Source: Simmondsia chinensis (taxonomy: Eukaryota; Streptophyta; Magnoliopsida; Caryophyllales; Simmondsiaceae). Taken from it: 64,000 nucleotides of DNA. Each line of letters opens with the position of its first letter. The stretch's first letter is position 1. The stretch covers positions 3,236,501-3,300,500 of the forward strand of contig JAGTTD010000006.1 in assembly GCA_018398585.1 (NCBI GenBank). Reading direction: 5' to 3'. A program made the translations under genes and the position numbers. Of this stretch, positions 36,594 to 49,694 are shown piece by piece. The notes beneath the pieces are model-generated. The model ran no database searches and was not told where the DNA came from. It saw only the letters and a list, made by a program, of their open reading frames with translations.

Positions 36594-39500
36594 AAACCCA
36601 AAAAAAAGCCCCTAAAAAGGGAAAAAACGAAAACAAAATGCAATTCATGGAACAGGAAAAGCTGCATTTAAATTTGAACATAGGTTTTCAAAGTTTAATA
36701 ATCAGCAATAAATGGTTGAATCTGGCATTGACTACATTATGTTCTTCTATTCCTCAGTAGAGAATCTGTGGATCACTGAAAGCAAGAGACCGTTAAAATA
36801 GTAGAAAAGGATTCTAGTGCACCCCTGCTGATACGAGTAAAACAGGCAGAGATCTAGAGCAAATGAGCTGAAATGATCTTTCCAGGTCACTGAAATATTT
36901 TGCAACAACAGCAGAATACTTGGCCACATCTTCCTGAGAAAACTCATGCAATAACTTGATATAGTCAATGGTATGACATATCCAAAAACGAGGGAGAAAC
37001 AAGAACGTTCTGATGTAGAAATGAAGAAAGAAGAAAATTTTAGACATACATATGCATTGCTACCAATTTCTTTATTAGGATCGTATGGAAAATGATTTGC
37101 TCATTGATGACTTGTTTTATTAGTTGTAGCAGACTGATAATGCATGAAAGGCATATGATTAACTACATCGATCTACAGGTGACAGATAGGGTAAGTATTA
37201 CCTAGGCTTTGTCGCACAGCTTGTTTTAAGTCTGCTTGAAACCTTTCCTCCTCGTCTTCTTCTGCTTGTAATTGTCTCAGTGTCTTTGAACCCTCGCCTG
37301 CTAACAAAGTAACATGGTCATTCAATTCAATCACCCAACATTCAATAGGATTCCTTTTCTTTCTCATTAATACTTCTCGTATAGCAAGGGGGTAGAAGAA
37401 CACAAATTGTACTACTGTTCTGCTGCAGCTACCCAGAAAATGTTTGGAGATACCAACATAGAGCGAATTCAACAAGATGCAATATGATTTTCCATTAAAT
37501 CACATGAATACAACTGCATTTATTCTACAGCAACATAAGCTTTAAGCCATAATAGACAGTTTCAGATGCAGACTGTATTCAGCACAAAGAAAGGAGTAAG
37601 TCTAGAAAAAGATATAAAAATCATGGATATGCCTAATTAACTATCCATGTATGTTCAGATTAACTCAGCTCTAGGAACCTAAACTTCGGGGCAAAGCACT
37701 TTGCTGAAATTAAGGGACACTGATGTCTATTAAACACATCTAAGTGTTTTTAGTTGAAGAAAATGTCAGTTTTGCCACTTTTATTAAGCAAAGTCCATTT
37801 ATCATCAAGCTTAAGTATCGCATAGATTCTTAGCGTCCATGCCACAGGATGAAAGTCTCATAGTGATGACTGCAAACTCTTAGGTCTTTACCCAAAACCA
37901 GGCGCCACATCTGCAAGGTGCAGTTGAGACACAGTCTCCCTCCCATCATGGAACAAACTCTATAAGGACTTGATGTTGGGTATGAATCAGATATCAAATT
38001 CCATATACAAAGCACGAGTGCTTTCAATTGCATAAGCAGTGTAGAACCCTTGTAACGATGTTATGTTAGCTGAGAAATCATAGGATTGCTGAAAACGCCC
38101 TGAGTAACTGGGCGTAGCAAATGAAATACGCATGATCTATTCTAACAATGAGAGAACGTCCACAGATGGTATACAGCTGAGAGATTGCTTCTGTATTTGG
38201 GCTAAAATCTTGTTTAGAGCAATACAGAAAAAAAAGGAACAGAGCTACCATACTTCCTCAATGGTAGAAGTAGAAAACTTGAACCCATTCGTATTGTTCT
38301 GACCAAACTTTATCAGATGTGCCTCAAACAACCTAGGATGTCTTTTTTAGTTTCACCTAGTGAAGCCAGGATGAGAAAACAACACCATGCCTCAAAAACA
38401 GAAAGGTGATTGACATAATGCGAATACCTAATAATAACAACAGAGATTCGATGTTATGAAAATTTGAGAATACTGAGCTGAGAATAGTAGATAAGTAGAT
38501 GCCAAAACAAGGAATAAACAACAAGAAGCTTCTACACAAATCTCTTTAATGGCAATTTATAGAAAATTATGCCTCCCCAAAATCATAATCCAAGATCGAG
38601 GGCTTATTATTGTTTTGTGCTCAGCTTCAAAAGTGTCTCTTTTAGAAATTGTACTCAGGTCAGTTATGTGGTGATTATTCAGTTCATATGCAGAACAACA
38701 AGCGACAATGTTTGGCAGGGAGAAAACAAAAAACTAACATGAGAACTTAAGAAGGGCAATAACAACAACAACAACAGCAGCAATCCCAGTGCCACAGGGG
38801 CTCCCGCACTAAGCAGGGTCTGGGGGGGTTAAGAAGGGCAATAACTATTCAAAAAATGAAAACAAACACAAGTATCCACAAATAAATAGAATGAGTGAGT
38901 TTATCTTTCATTCGTTTCGCCAAATGTAGAGCCACAACAAATAATCCACATAATCAATCACTCTCTTATGCTGTTTACTTCAACAATTAGAAGCTCTTCA
39001 AGAGACTCAAAATATGCATCCCGTACACAACAGTGAGAGATATTTTACCATTTCACCAAGGCTCAACAAAGTGGGTCCTCTCAGTTTACTATCACATTAT
39101 ATGGGAGTAAACTGTAAATAAATTTTTAAAAAAAGGCAAGAATACTATGGGGGATGAACACCTGGTTTTAAAATTCAAAACGAATTTAAAATTCTTCTAA
39201 TGTACCGCGTTATTTACTCATTTCTAGTAAAGTATCTAGTGAAGTATAACTAGGAATGAAGTACTTCCCCAATATGAACCCTTAATAACGAACACTGCTA
39301 TTGACCTCCTTGTTCATAATCAACCTAAAATGATTCATAATTTTTTTTTCCAATGTGATTTTTGTACTCCATATCAAACACATAACCAACCAAGAGCTCT
39401 TCAATTCGATCTGCCATGTGTGTACGTAATGTGTGTCCAACACACCATTGCACAACCTGAAATGCTTACACTGGCAAATAAAGAGATCACAGCATGCATA

Positions 39501-42500
39501 TAATCCATTATTCTTAATCCCCGCTCAGAAAGCATAAATGGAATACAGAAAGAGACAATCCATCTCTAGTAAAGAACTAACAGAAACCTACCATCCTGTC
39601 TTTTTGTTTGGTCCTTCTGTTGACCATCAGCAGCTGAAATCCCAACTTCAACATTTTCCTTTCCAGATGACGCTTGATACCTTCCATCAGACAACTTATT
39701 TGGACCTTTCCGCTTCCCTTTCCTTCCTGGCCGCCGATCAGAAGGCAAACCGCCATCATTTGTAATTCTTCCATTAGGTAACACTGCACAGAAACAAGGA
39801 ATGAGGACAATATATAATCATCATAAACCTATGAACCACTCTATGGGAAACTCTACAAGTCCAGCTGTGCCATTCTGTTGAATCCATATGAACACACTCC
39901 GAAAGGTAGCAGAGCCATCAACTTCTTTAGACAACCTTCATCCAACTTTTGCAAATGATAATCAACATACATACAAATTATTTACCTTGTTTAACGGACA
40001 TGGTAGCGTGATTCTGAGCACTTTTAGCATGCTCACCATTGACAGCAGCAACATAATCACTTTGCTCCTGAGAATTTATATGCCTCCCTTCCAAATTGTC
40101 TGCAACCCCAGCCTTTAGTTCTAGTGGCTCCTGCATCATACAACTTCATATAAGTATATACTAATATGACTTCCGAATGTTTTGCAGGATGGCACCTTAA
40201 TCGATTTGGAATACACTATGGCACAAAGTGCCTGTGGGGTAATGAAATATAACTGCAACACTAAGAAACCAAATTCCCAGCATCAGAAGCATCACCGGAA
40301 CAGAATATTACTTGATTAGAAATCACTGCTATTGAGATGCCAGGTGGAGAGGAAACATCCCCCCACCCATGGACCACATCTTCTGAAGACGTTTGAGCAT
40401 TTCTTCTACGTTGTTGAGCAAGATGCTTCTCCTTTGCCTCATCCTCCATACGTTTTTGATACTCCAAAGTTTCTGCAAGCCTTCTTTCCTGTTCTTCCAG
40501 CTCAATCTCATCGGGAACTTCATCCTCCAGTTCATTTACATCAACACCATTCTGTGAAATGATCGCTTCAGAATCTACATGATCGCCATCAGAGGCGGCT
40601 GAAGAGGAACTGTGGCAAGAAATTAAAACATTAAAAATTATCTGCAATCAATTTCTAAGTTACCAGTGGAACAATAAGAGTAAGAAGGCATTGAAAAGAA
40701 GGCATACGCCTGTTCAGTTGTCTCCAAGTGCTCAAAAGAGCTGCTAGCCTGCAAATTTTGAATAATATTAAAATGGTTGATCCCTTGCATTAATGTCAAA
40801 TGAAACAACAGAAAATCAGGGTACTCTCTTAAACCTTTGAATCCTTATTTTTCCTAGAGTCTCTATTTCTCTTCTTGTCCTTCATCTTCTCCTGCATATG
40901 TTTCGAGTTATCTGTTCCTCCACCAGCACCCTTCTTAGAATCAAGAGCAAGTTCTGCCAAAAAAGCTTCTCTTGCAGCATCAGATTTCTCAGTGGCATCT
41001 TTCTCCGCCAAATCCTCCAAGTGTGCCTGTCAAGCATTTGCGAAAAAACATGTGCGAAATCAGGTTGATAGAAAGCAAGAGATACGAGAAGAAGCTCAAT
41101 ATGATCTATACAAACCCTCATGAAGGACTTCACTAAAGGCAACAATATTGAGCAGTAATCAAGGCTGGAAACAGGTTCAAGCTTAAGCTCCAACTGCTGC
41201 ATACTCATAACGTTGCGCATTATCCTTGCATCAATTTTATTGAGCTGCAACGCATAAAAATGTGAGAAATTTTCCAAAAACATGCCACTTGCTTAGATAA
41301 CAAATGCATTTAAAAGCAACAAAAACAAACCTCTATAGACAATTGTTCCTTTTGTCTCTGAAGTGCAACTTCTATGCAGGTATCCACCTGATGAAGGTAG
41401 TCTTTTGATTTCCAATCATTGTCACCGGCTTCCAAGTCACATAGATGAGAAGTCACACCACCATAAGTCTCCTCATAACCAAATTGATTAACAGTAAGGC
41501 TTTCAGCTTCCTTCAAGACATTTGATATAGCTTCCAGCTCAAACCTATTGCTTACAAACATAACTTCATTTTCACTTTCAATAAGCTCATCCCTGCGCTT
41601 TCGTAGGATTGAATCATAGCTACAATGTGAGAACTCACTTCCGCTCTCTCTTTTCTTGCTTTCTTCCAAGCAAAGTTCCTCTAATCCCTGCAACGCTTCC
41701 TCATAGCTTAAATGCTCGTATTTCCTCTCACACAAGCTCTGGAGATGACCAAACTCCTTTTCAAGCATCTGGAGAAATTCCAATCCTTGTTGTGCCTTCT
41801 CTTCTCTGATTCGGCACCATGTTGCCAACTGCTCCCCACTGGAGGGACCAGCATATATCCACGACAATAGAGAACCGGAACTGGCTTGAAAACTGTTATT
41901 AGAGCCAACATCACAAGTCGCAGAACCCATATCATCATTCGGGCGATCAGAAGGTAGCAAATTCTCATCCAAAACGAGGCATGAAGCATCTTCCTCAAGC
42001 ATAATCTTCTCCATAGAATCAGAAGCTTGGGACTGAATGCTCGCATCATCAGGCGTAATTTTCTCAGTATACCTGTCCACACCACATGCATGAGCTATCT
42101 CCTGTAGGAACTTAATTATTTTCTTAAGCTGGGAAGCTCCTAGAAAGCAGATGCACAAAGGAGTTTGGTCCACACCGCAGCTCAGAAGCTGTGAACCAGG
42201 AGCGAGACCCTGTAACTCATCCATGGTAAACTGTAAGACCTTTTGCAGATGACTAGCAGCTAAATATTTATGCCTAATTAGCATCTGGAAAATGGAACTG
42301 ATCTTCTCAACAAGCTTAGCGCGCTCAGTGTCGTCAGATAAAGGCCAGCTATTGAGGGGCCTACACACTTTAGAACCCCGGTTCCCATTGTATTCTTTAC
42401 ACTCAATCCTCATAGCATTCTCATTCTTACTACTCTCTAAGGAGACACCATTGCAACCATCCGTCAAGTTCTTATCGGAAAATGACTCCCAATCCTCCTC

Positions 42501-43907
42501 TGTGCAGAAGCTATCACTCCAGCAATCCCTGCTCTCATCTTTATGTCTCTCATTGTCAAATTTGTTGCAAAATTCTGAATCCTCGAACTTCAATTGATCT
42601 TCGAGCATCCGGAGTGACGCACCCAAATCCAATGGCTTCCAAGAACAACTCTTAAGCATCTCAGCCCACTCCCCATCAACATTCTGAGGCAACAAAGACT
42701 GCATTTTCGGCAAGACGTTCCCCATGTGCTCTTGCACCACATGCTGCATATGCAAGTCAGAATCTGCAAACTTCTCGCCACAACGACAACAAGCCCAGAA
42801 CTTCCACGTCTTGTTTGCCTCAGCAAACTCTAAAGCCTCTGACAGAACTTCATACATCGCCCCATCTTTCGATGAACTGAAATGTGCCCTAAGATCACTA
42901 ACCCTAATTCTAAGCAACCCCTTCTTCATCTCGTAACTCATCGAATCCCAAAACGACCTCACTTGATCCTTCCTCTCTGCATTACTCGCATTCTTCCTCG
43001 CACTACCATGCCGCCTCCTCTCGCCATACTTATGATTATTATTGCTCACAGAAACATTACCCTCAGCCCCCTTATTTTCTTCATTATTCGATTGCGGTAA
43101 GCTCTCAGACTTCTTCTGCAGCAACCTAGCTGCAGCAACTCGCACTTCAATCTCTTTCCTCCTCTCCTCCTGTGTCTTAGTCGCCCTCTTAATCTCATTC
43201 GGACGCCTCGTCTGTACCAACCTAACCTCCATGGGATCCTCTGACAATCTCCTAATGGGTATCAACCTAAACTTCTCCTCTCCATTCCCAGTCCCTGTCC
43301 CTAAAGTCTTCATCCACGTCGAAATCGAAGCAATATTCGACTTCTGAATCAGCGACCGGAGCTCCTGCTGAACATGCGCAATTCGAGCCTCAGCACTCGA
43401 AATCTTCATCTGATTCTCCTCTTGCAAGCTCTCCTTAGCAGGATCCACAGGATTCTCAATCCCTAACGCCCTTTCACACTCTTGAACCACCTCCTCATAC
43501 TCCTTAGACTCATTCGCCGCCTCATAAAGTAGATTAGCATAAAAATGAGCAAACTCAATCGAATTAGGGCACAAAGAAACCGCCTTTTTAGCAGAATCAA
43601 TCGCGTTCTTTAAATACCTCTGCTTAGCATTAAGATCATCCATAATTCCAGCCACTTTCACACAAACCGTTCCCTGTACACGATGAATCAAAGCCGAATT
43701 CTCATACCTGTGACAAGATTCCTTCATTAAACGCAGCGCTTTGGTGTGATTCCCTCGCCGCAGCGCTGTTAGGGCTTTCTCGCACTCTATCTTAACCGTC
43801 GCATACTCCGATCCCACCAATTGCAAATCTCCGGCTTCCGGTGACGGTTTCTCCGGCTCCGGCGCCGGCAACGGCAAGGGTTTGGAAGTTCGCTTTTTGT
43901 GGCCCAT
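32433..43907 (-). CDS. Ubiquitin carboxyl-terminal hydrolase (USP)-related protein, TPR/DUF627-DUF629-USP, 15 exons
   Basis: Exons (minus): 43907-41331, 41244-41116, 41026-40835, 40748-40708, 40609-40312, 40130-39986, 39783-39592, 37300-37202, 36355-36165, 36069-35854, 35632-35342, 35255-35108, 34980-34847, 33431-33345, 32519-32433. All phases agree and give 1608 residues, close to Arabidopsis At3g47890/At3g47910 proteins as I remember them. Order: TPR-like N-terminus (about 40-200), a C2H2 finger (372-394, CRCGEKF...HVVQEH), an acidic charged coiled region (about 960-1080), and a USP fold (from 1271). The USP Cys box reads GLQNEVGEYNCFLNV (Cys about 1281), the His box YYGQHYHCFAYS (about 1558) and then WIMYDD. 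This wording resembles animal USP53/USP54. Deubiquitination is inferred, not shown. The large first exon and the final GHLQPQVLFYEAV tail match the family. Confidence 0.93.
32761..33225. repeat. GAGCTC-rich dispersed repeat, copy 5 (last intron of the USP-related gene)
   Basis: agctcaagc/gctcggctcgatgag motifs, ending agtttacaccccct. It lies in the intron 32520-33344. Confidence 0.5.
36525..36583. repeat. 59-base poly-C tract in a USP-related intron
   Basis: An uninterrupted C-run followed by 13 As. The gene is on the minus strand, so its pre-mRNA would carry 59 consecutive Gs. It lies in the intron 36356-37201. Confidence 0.9.
38764..38828 (-). mobile_element. Tail-only SINE/RTE insertion, 65 bp
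   Basis: Only the last 65 bp of the tail is present: minus-strand CCCCCCCAGACCCTGCTTAG, GCGGGAGCCCC, GGCACTGGGATTGCTG and (TTG)n. The flanking 17-bp repeats ttaagaagggcaataac (38747-38763 and 38829-38845) are perfect. It lies in the intron between USP-related exons 7 and 8. Confidence 0.88.
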
Positions 43908-44110
43908 CGTGGCCTCTCTCTCTCTCTCCCCTCAATCTACTCGAATCGCATGCATAGAAGAGAGAGAGAGAGAGAGTAGATATTTTTCTCTCACTAGAAG
44001 GGTTTGGATTTCTCTCTCTAACCTAACTGCAATGGAGGAGAGGGGAGAGAGAGAGACGATGGTATACACCCACCGCCACCACCAAGAAGTATATTTGTTT
44101 GTTGAGGTTG
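43908..44110 (-). promoter_or_regulatory. USP-related 5' UTR/promoter with GA/CT repeats
   Basis: Directly upstream of the start codon lie CT and GA runs (ctctctctctctctcc from 43914; gagagagagagagagag from about 43959; another at 44040-44056). Such tracts are common in plant 5' leaders and can be bound by BBR/BPC factors. No TATA box is assigned. Confidence 0.5.
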
Positions 44111-44329
44111 AGATGGTATCTTTTCAAGATGGTAGATGAAAGATTTTTTATTTATTTATTTTTTTTTCATTTTGTTTTTTCTATGATTTTCTTTATTATC
44201 TATTTGCTTAAAAATATTATTTATTAATTATTAATATTTATATAGTCCATAAATTTTGTGAAGTTATTTTTAGTTTAAAAGTTACACATGTATATTAAAA
44301 TAATTCAAGTGATATTTTTTTTATTTTTT

Positions 44330-44455
44330 TTTGTAAATACCCCTTAAAATTCATATAAGGGGGAGTTACAAGTACCATAATGAAGATTTAAACCTAGGTG
44401 GCATGTAAGGCAGCCGATGTTCTCTGCTATAAGGCTATGTCACTGGGGGACGTTC
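44330..44455 (-). mobile_element. Possible tRNA-headed SINE
   Basis: Minus-strand ATAGCCTTATAGCAGAG (box A-like), GGTTTAAATCTTC (box B-like), then an A-rich end. No target duplication was confirmed. Confidence 0.4.
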
Positions 44456-45039
44456 AACCGACAGTGCGAAAGAGTGTAAAATGAATTGAATTCCTACAAA
44501 AGTTATATTTGTTAAGAATTTAATTCTTATATTAACTTTTCAGGAAGTATGTACAATGTATTTGGTTACTGGGACGAGAAATATAACTTGTTTGAAAAGG
44601 CTAGTTAAAAATGAAGAAAATAGAACTTACCTGGAGGGTTAGGTAAGTTACTTCTTACATTTTGAAAGAATTAAAAATTGCTAAGTAGTTTTTACTTCGC
44701 ATATTCTGTCTACCTCTTGACATCAAACAAAAGACCAAATGGCCACTTCCCATAAATTCGTACTTTATGCGTCTATTTCCGGCCAACTAAACAAGGCCTT
44801 AGTAAACCCATTGTCACCTCGCTATTTCCCCATTTATGAAGAAGGGGTGGATACTAAACATATTTTATACTCTTAGATTACGTCATTATTATTTTATTAA
44901 ATATATGATGCTTTTTCGACTAAAATAGTATTTCATGACTAAAAAAATTATTACACCAAACAAATACCAGGTACTAATGTGTAATTTGTCCTATTTAATA
45001 TTTATAGATCCATTTAAATTAGTTTTCATTTTCAGTTGT

Positions 45040-45435
45040 TGAAAATATTTTATTTTGTAATCAAATTGATCTCTAATTCAGTAATAAAAAAATTAAAAGA
45101 TAATCGATCGATTCTATGATAAGAAAAATATGAGGGACTATCTTTAGAAAAAGGTCGGAGATAATTTTGAACGAATTTAGAAATATAAGAAAATAGCAAA
45201 GCTAATAACTTTTAAATATCATTTATAAATACCATTTACACTAAAATAGTAATGCACCTCATATTAGTCTTCGAGATTTATTTTATTTTGTGATTAAGTT
45301 AATTTCCAATTAGGTAAGAGTTACAGATGATTTTATGATAAAATAAATATATATGAGGACTATTTTTAAATGAAGATAAGGAATCTACCGATATTGGACA
45401 TTAGAGATTGTCAAAGCTAATAACTTCTTAAATAT
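45040..45435. repeat. Diverged two-copy tandem repeat
   Basis: Both copies run from ttattttgt(a/g)atyaa to gcaaagctaataactt or tcaaagctaataactt and end near an ayatttacacta-like stretch. A third, dispersed relative is at about 49000-49160. Confidence 0.5.
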
Positions 45436-46069
45436 TATTCACATCTATACTAAACATGTTGTGCCCTACACTGGTCTGTCGGATCTTTCGTCCTTTTTTT
45501 CCTTTAGTATATGCATTTCTTTGTATTTTTGTCTCTCTCCCCATTTCTTTAAAGCTTAAACTCTACGTATATCATGAGAAGTTAATTAACGATTACTCTA
45601 AACTTACCTTTTCCCCTCGTTTGGTACATTATAAAAACTTCTCACACAAATATATTGTAGTGTTCCTCTTAGTCCAACAATTTTTTTTAACCGAGTAAGG
45701 GATAAAAGTTGTTACCACAAAGTGGTCATCGGATTAGGTCATAGGTTTACCTAGGCTGATTCGACCCCACCTAACCCCATAATAATCCAGCTAAATCTGA
45801 GCCAACCCCATGATGACTTGATCCGTTGTAGTGATAACACGACTTGCTTCGACTTGTAGATCAACTAGTTCAGTTAACCATGTCAGAATGATATATCCGT
45901 TGGGATTTTTTGGTTTGACCAGTTTGAGCATCAAGCGACTCAACAAGATGAAAAGGGTTAACCATATAGGCATGTCAGACACAGGCGGACCTAACACAAA
46001 GTTCACTTATTTATAAGGTGTATTTAACATTTGTCCATTGGTTCACATCAATTGGCCATATGCATTTTG

Positions 46070-46402
46070 GCTTATTGGGAAGCTTGAAACCCTCTGCTAA
46101 AGCCTTAATGAGCCTATCTTAGTACAATTTATTAGCTTAAGTATGTCAAATTCAAAAAAAAAAAAAAATTGATCCTCAATGAACCGAGCTCGAGCGCAAA
46201 CGAGTCCAAACAAGCCTAGGGAGATTTTAAGTGAACCTAAATAAGACAAGCTTAGCTTAGAGACCATCGAGCTATTTTCGAGCTCAACCACGTTGAGCAG
46301 AGCTCGAGCTTAAAGTTTCTCAGATCGGCGAGTTTTGAAAATGCATACAACTGAGCCTTAAGTTTGGCAACTTTCAGCTCGGCTTGGCTCATACACACTC
46401 CT
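46070..46402. repeat. GAGCTC-rich dispersed repeat, copy 6
   Basis: gagctcgagc motifs, ending ggcttggctcatacacactc. The left boundary is unclear. Confidence 0.45.
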
Positions 46403-47659
46403 AAGGAATGCAATATTGGCCTACCCTAATCAAAACTCAACGATTTATGTAATAGGTGAACAAACATCAAATCGATTTAAAAAATATTTTTAATGTTATA
46501 GGTCTCCATATTTTTCCACTATGTTAATTTAGTTTTTTTTTTTTTTTTTTTTTAGTTGAACTATTTTTTAATTGCATAATTGAACTAAATTAATCTCTAT
46601 TCAATGTACTTTGTGTCAATTTAGTCCTAAAGTAAAATTGACTTTATATTGCAAATAAAATTCATAATAATAGGGTCACAGGTAAATTTAAATAAGGTCA
46701 ACAAGTAGGTTTATATGAGATCACCTATATCTGATATTTTTTGCGTCATTAAAGTTTGTGTTATCAACTTATCCCCACAGTTCACCGTAGGATTGGATTG
46801 ACTCGACAAAAATCAAATTGATTAAATTAACAGAACTAAAAATGAAACAACTATTGGGAGAGCACATGAAAAATAAAAATAGGTGATAAATTGGCAAAAG
46901 TAAAAAAAATAAATATTTATTTGGAGGTAATGGAGTTATGACTTGGAAAACAAATAAGATTTCACTAAAGTTGATGTAAAGATTAAAAAAAGTAGGTGAA
47001 AATTGTCAATTTTATACTAAATTTTGTAAAGTTAAACAGAATATTATAGAAGTGTTTTATTTTAAAAATATTTTATAGATATTCTGATCTTTTGGATCTT
47101 TTCGGATATCCTATATGTGACAATGTTACGGATCTTTCATTCTTGCTAATGTGACTGCCAAGCGATACAAAAAATTCTAATGGTTTACGCAGTTGAAAAA
47201 AAAAAGTCAAAATGTCTATTTTCTTAATCAAATTACCAAAATACATAATTTTCTAGCCCCGATATTGTCGGTAGCCATTCTTTCGTACTCTGGCCCACAC
47301 CTCTGTTAGTAGCCTCTGTCCTTAGCAATGGTCGTTCCCAACTCCCTAACTCTAACATCAATGATCTTGACCCCCACCCCTAACCCAAGTCTAGCCACCC
47401 TCATCGCTGAATAGGTTTCAACAACGATTCCACCTTCCATACTTAGGTTCTGTGACACCCCTACTCATCACTACTCAGTTCCGAAACCACCTCCACCACC
47501 CCCTATCACGTCGACATGACTACCTATCAATATGCCGGTAATCCTGGCGATGTTAGAATCTTTCTTATTTTTAGTTTTATTGAAAAAGGTGCATGGATAA
47601 GGGAGGCGATGTTGACTTGGCACGGGGTTAGGAAAGTCAATTTCAACGTAGTGTAATAG

Positions 47660-47712
47660 TGTCGTAATAACAATAATAACAACAACAACAACAATAATAA
47701 TAATAATAATAT
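47660..47712. repeat. (AAT/AAC)n microsatellite
   Basis: Imperfect trinucleotide run of ataacaata/acaacaac/aataataat. Confidence 0.85.
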
Positions 47713-48222
47713 CGTTATCATTACTATTATTATGCTTAAAATTTTGTTTCAATTTATTATTTAAGGGTAATTAAGTGAAATAAAATTTAAATTAATATTA
47801 AAATAATAAAAAAAATTGAGGCCCCAGCAATTGTTTTCATTCCCACTCTCGTATGTCAAACAACCAAAAATAAAAGTAGGATGTCTATTCCTGCTCTCAT
47901 CCTTCATACTCTCATACCAAACAGTCTTTATATACGTTTAGTATTATTGCGCGACCCTAATAAGTTAAATAAGAGTATTTGGATAATCTAAGACGTAATC
48001 CAACATAAATGGAAGTTAAAATTTTTAATTAATTGACTAATGAAGGCATTTGTAAATGCTTAAGCAAATAATACTCCAATCATAGGATTTAAAGTAATCC
48101 ATAACTTAAAATGGGCAAACTCGCAAAAGCGAGCCCTGAGCTAGCCTACATAAAAGCGAGTAGCAAAGAAATACAAAACTAACCCACATTACATCTAGAA
48201 AAAAAGGGAAAGAGAAAATTAC

Positions 48223-48514
48223 TGTTAGAGTATAAAACCAATCCTGGACCTTCACCCATTAGCTTAAGCTTTTGGGATCGATGGTTCTTTGACATGGTAT
48301 CAGAGCCTTGATGACCAAGAGGTCAGGAGTTTGAATCTCAACATCTCCCACTTTCAATATTAAAACAATTAAGCACAAGGTAAGAGGTGGGCATGTGCAT
48401 TATCCATGCTTCAAGCCCAAACGGGCATTTGCGTGAGGGGCATGTTAGAGTATAAAACTAATCTTGGACCTTCACCCATTAGCTTAAGCTATTGGGATAG
48501 ATGGTTCCTCGACA
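48223..48514 (+). mobile_element. Intact 292-bp TRIM (miniature LTR retrotransposon)
   Basis: Two 72-bp LTRs (48223-48294 and 48443-48514) begin TGTTAGAGTATAAAAC and end GACA, differing at a handful of sites. Immediately after the first LTR is TGGTATCAGAGCC (48295-48307), the standard primer-binding site for initiator tRNA-Met. A purine-rich GCGTGAGGGGCA precedes the second LTR. A 5-bp duplication ATTAC (48218-48222 and 48515-48519) bounds it. It has no coding capacity and must be moved by proteins from elsewhere. Confidence 0.95.
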
Positions 48515-48649
48515 ATTACAAGCAATGCTAACTGTTTTAGAAGACTACAACATTGGAGATGACCAGGAACAAAAAAAGAAAGAACTAATGCGGCAAAATT
48601 TTTTTGTGACGATATAATTTAATTGATATAATGTAAATTATATTGAAAC

Positions 48650-48752
48650 AGTCTCCTTTCCTGACGGAAGGGGTAAGGCTGTGTACATCACCCCCCCCCC
48701 CCCCGACCCTGCATTCTGCGGGAGCCGCAAGGCACTGGGACTGTTGTTGTTG
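48650..48752 (+). mobile_element. SINE tail insertion, 103 bp
   Basis: A perfect 23-bp duplication (48627-48649 and 48753-48775) flanks AGTCTCCTTTCCTGACGG, AAGGCTGTGTACATC, 14 or so Cs, GACCCTGC, GGGAGCCGC, GGCACTGGGA and (TTG)n. Confidence 0.92.
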
Positions 48753-49374
48753 TATAATGTAAATTATATTGAAACTAAATTGACACAATTAAAAGTAAAA
48801 TAGCAACATTGATATGTTGGACAAAATATCAGGATTTTCAACGTAAATAATGCAAACGCATGATACGAACATAATGCATATTTTTGCAACTTTTATTGTA
48901 GCATATTGATGTAACACATAACGAGTGTCGATTTTTATCAGCTCGACATAAAAGGATAAACATGGAAACTTAAAGTTTGTAGAATAGTTTCTTATAAAAA
49001 ATCCTTTATATTTTATTTTATAATCAAATTGTTCCTTGTTCAGTGGTCAATAATGGGCTAAAGTTAAACGATGAGAAACTAATTTTATCAAAAAAATATA
49101 TATAAAGACTATTATAAACAAAGAAAGATAAACAATCAATTTAAATAAGGAATTGTTATTATCAAGGCAAAAATTATTATTCACATAATAATAATATGAC
49201 TTACAAATAATAAGAGGTATAAAATTATTTTGAAAACTATGATTTCACGTGATAATAATATTAAAAATCAAATAAATCTGATGTACAGATGTACTAAGGA
49301 ACAGGAATATACCATAAGAAGATGCTTTCTTTATGACTTGCCTGACTTACTACATATATTCTGTAATTGAATAA

Positions 49375-49376
<2 letters not shown>

Positions 49377-49413
<37 letters not shown>
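49377..49413. repeat. (AT)n microsatellite
   Basis: An uninterrupted AT run. Confidence 0.95.
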
Positions 49414-49416
<3 letters not shown>

Positions 49417-49417
<1 letters not shown>

Positions 49418-49670
49418 GTATTTTTATGAGGGGCCGAGAATATGAAAAAGGTGAATCCCAACTCTCTATTGTAATGGAATGATAAGATTTGTTGAATATT
49501 AAAAAAATAACAATTTACAGCCCATATCCCTTCATAGGGCAGAAAGAAAGAAGGGGTAAGGAGGAAATTTTTTTTTTTTAATACTCAACAAATCTTGGTC
49601 GTCCATTACAATTGAGTGTCAGGATTCGCTCCTCTCACGCTCTCACTCTCTCATAAGAACGCCACCCTAC
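49417..49670. repeat. MITE with about 85-bp inverted ends
   Basis: The left end gtatttttatgaggggcc...aagatttgttgaatatt is inverse to the right end aatactcaacaaatcttgg...ctctcataagaacgcc. It shares the arm caacaaatcttgg with 24049-24205. Confidence 0.65.
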
Positions 49671-49694
49671 ACATATATACACACACACACATAT

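Larger units (their letters stand above)
44111..48222. other. Repeat-rich spacer
   Basis: No gene is seen. Holds a SINE-like unit at 44330-44455; a hAT-type MITE at about 44475-44802 ending ccaactaaacaaggcc; a two-copy diverged tandem at about 45040-45435; a GAGCTC-rich repeat at 46070-46402; an AAT-type microsatellite at 47660-47712; and otherwise AT-rich sequence. Confidence 0.6.

Noticed and set aside
36442..36681. Glycine-rich protein frames across the poly-C tract
   Set aside because: They are translations of a homopolymer inside an intron.
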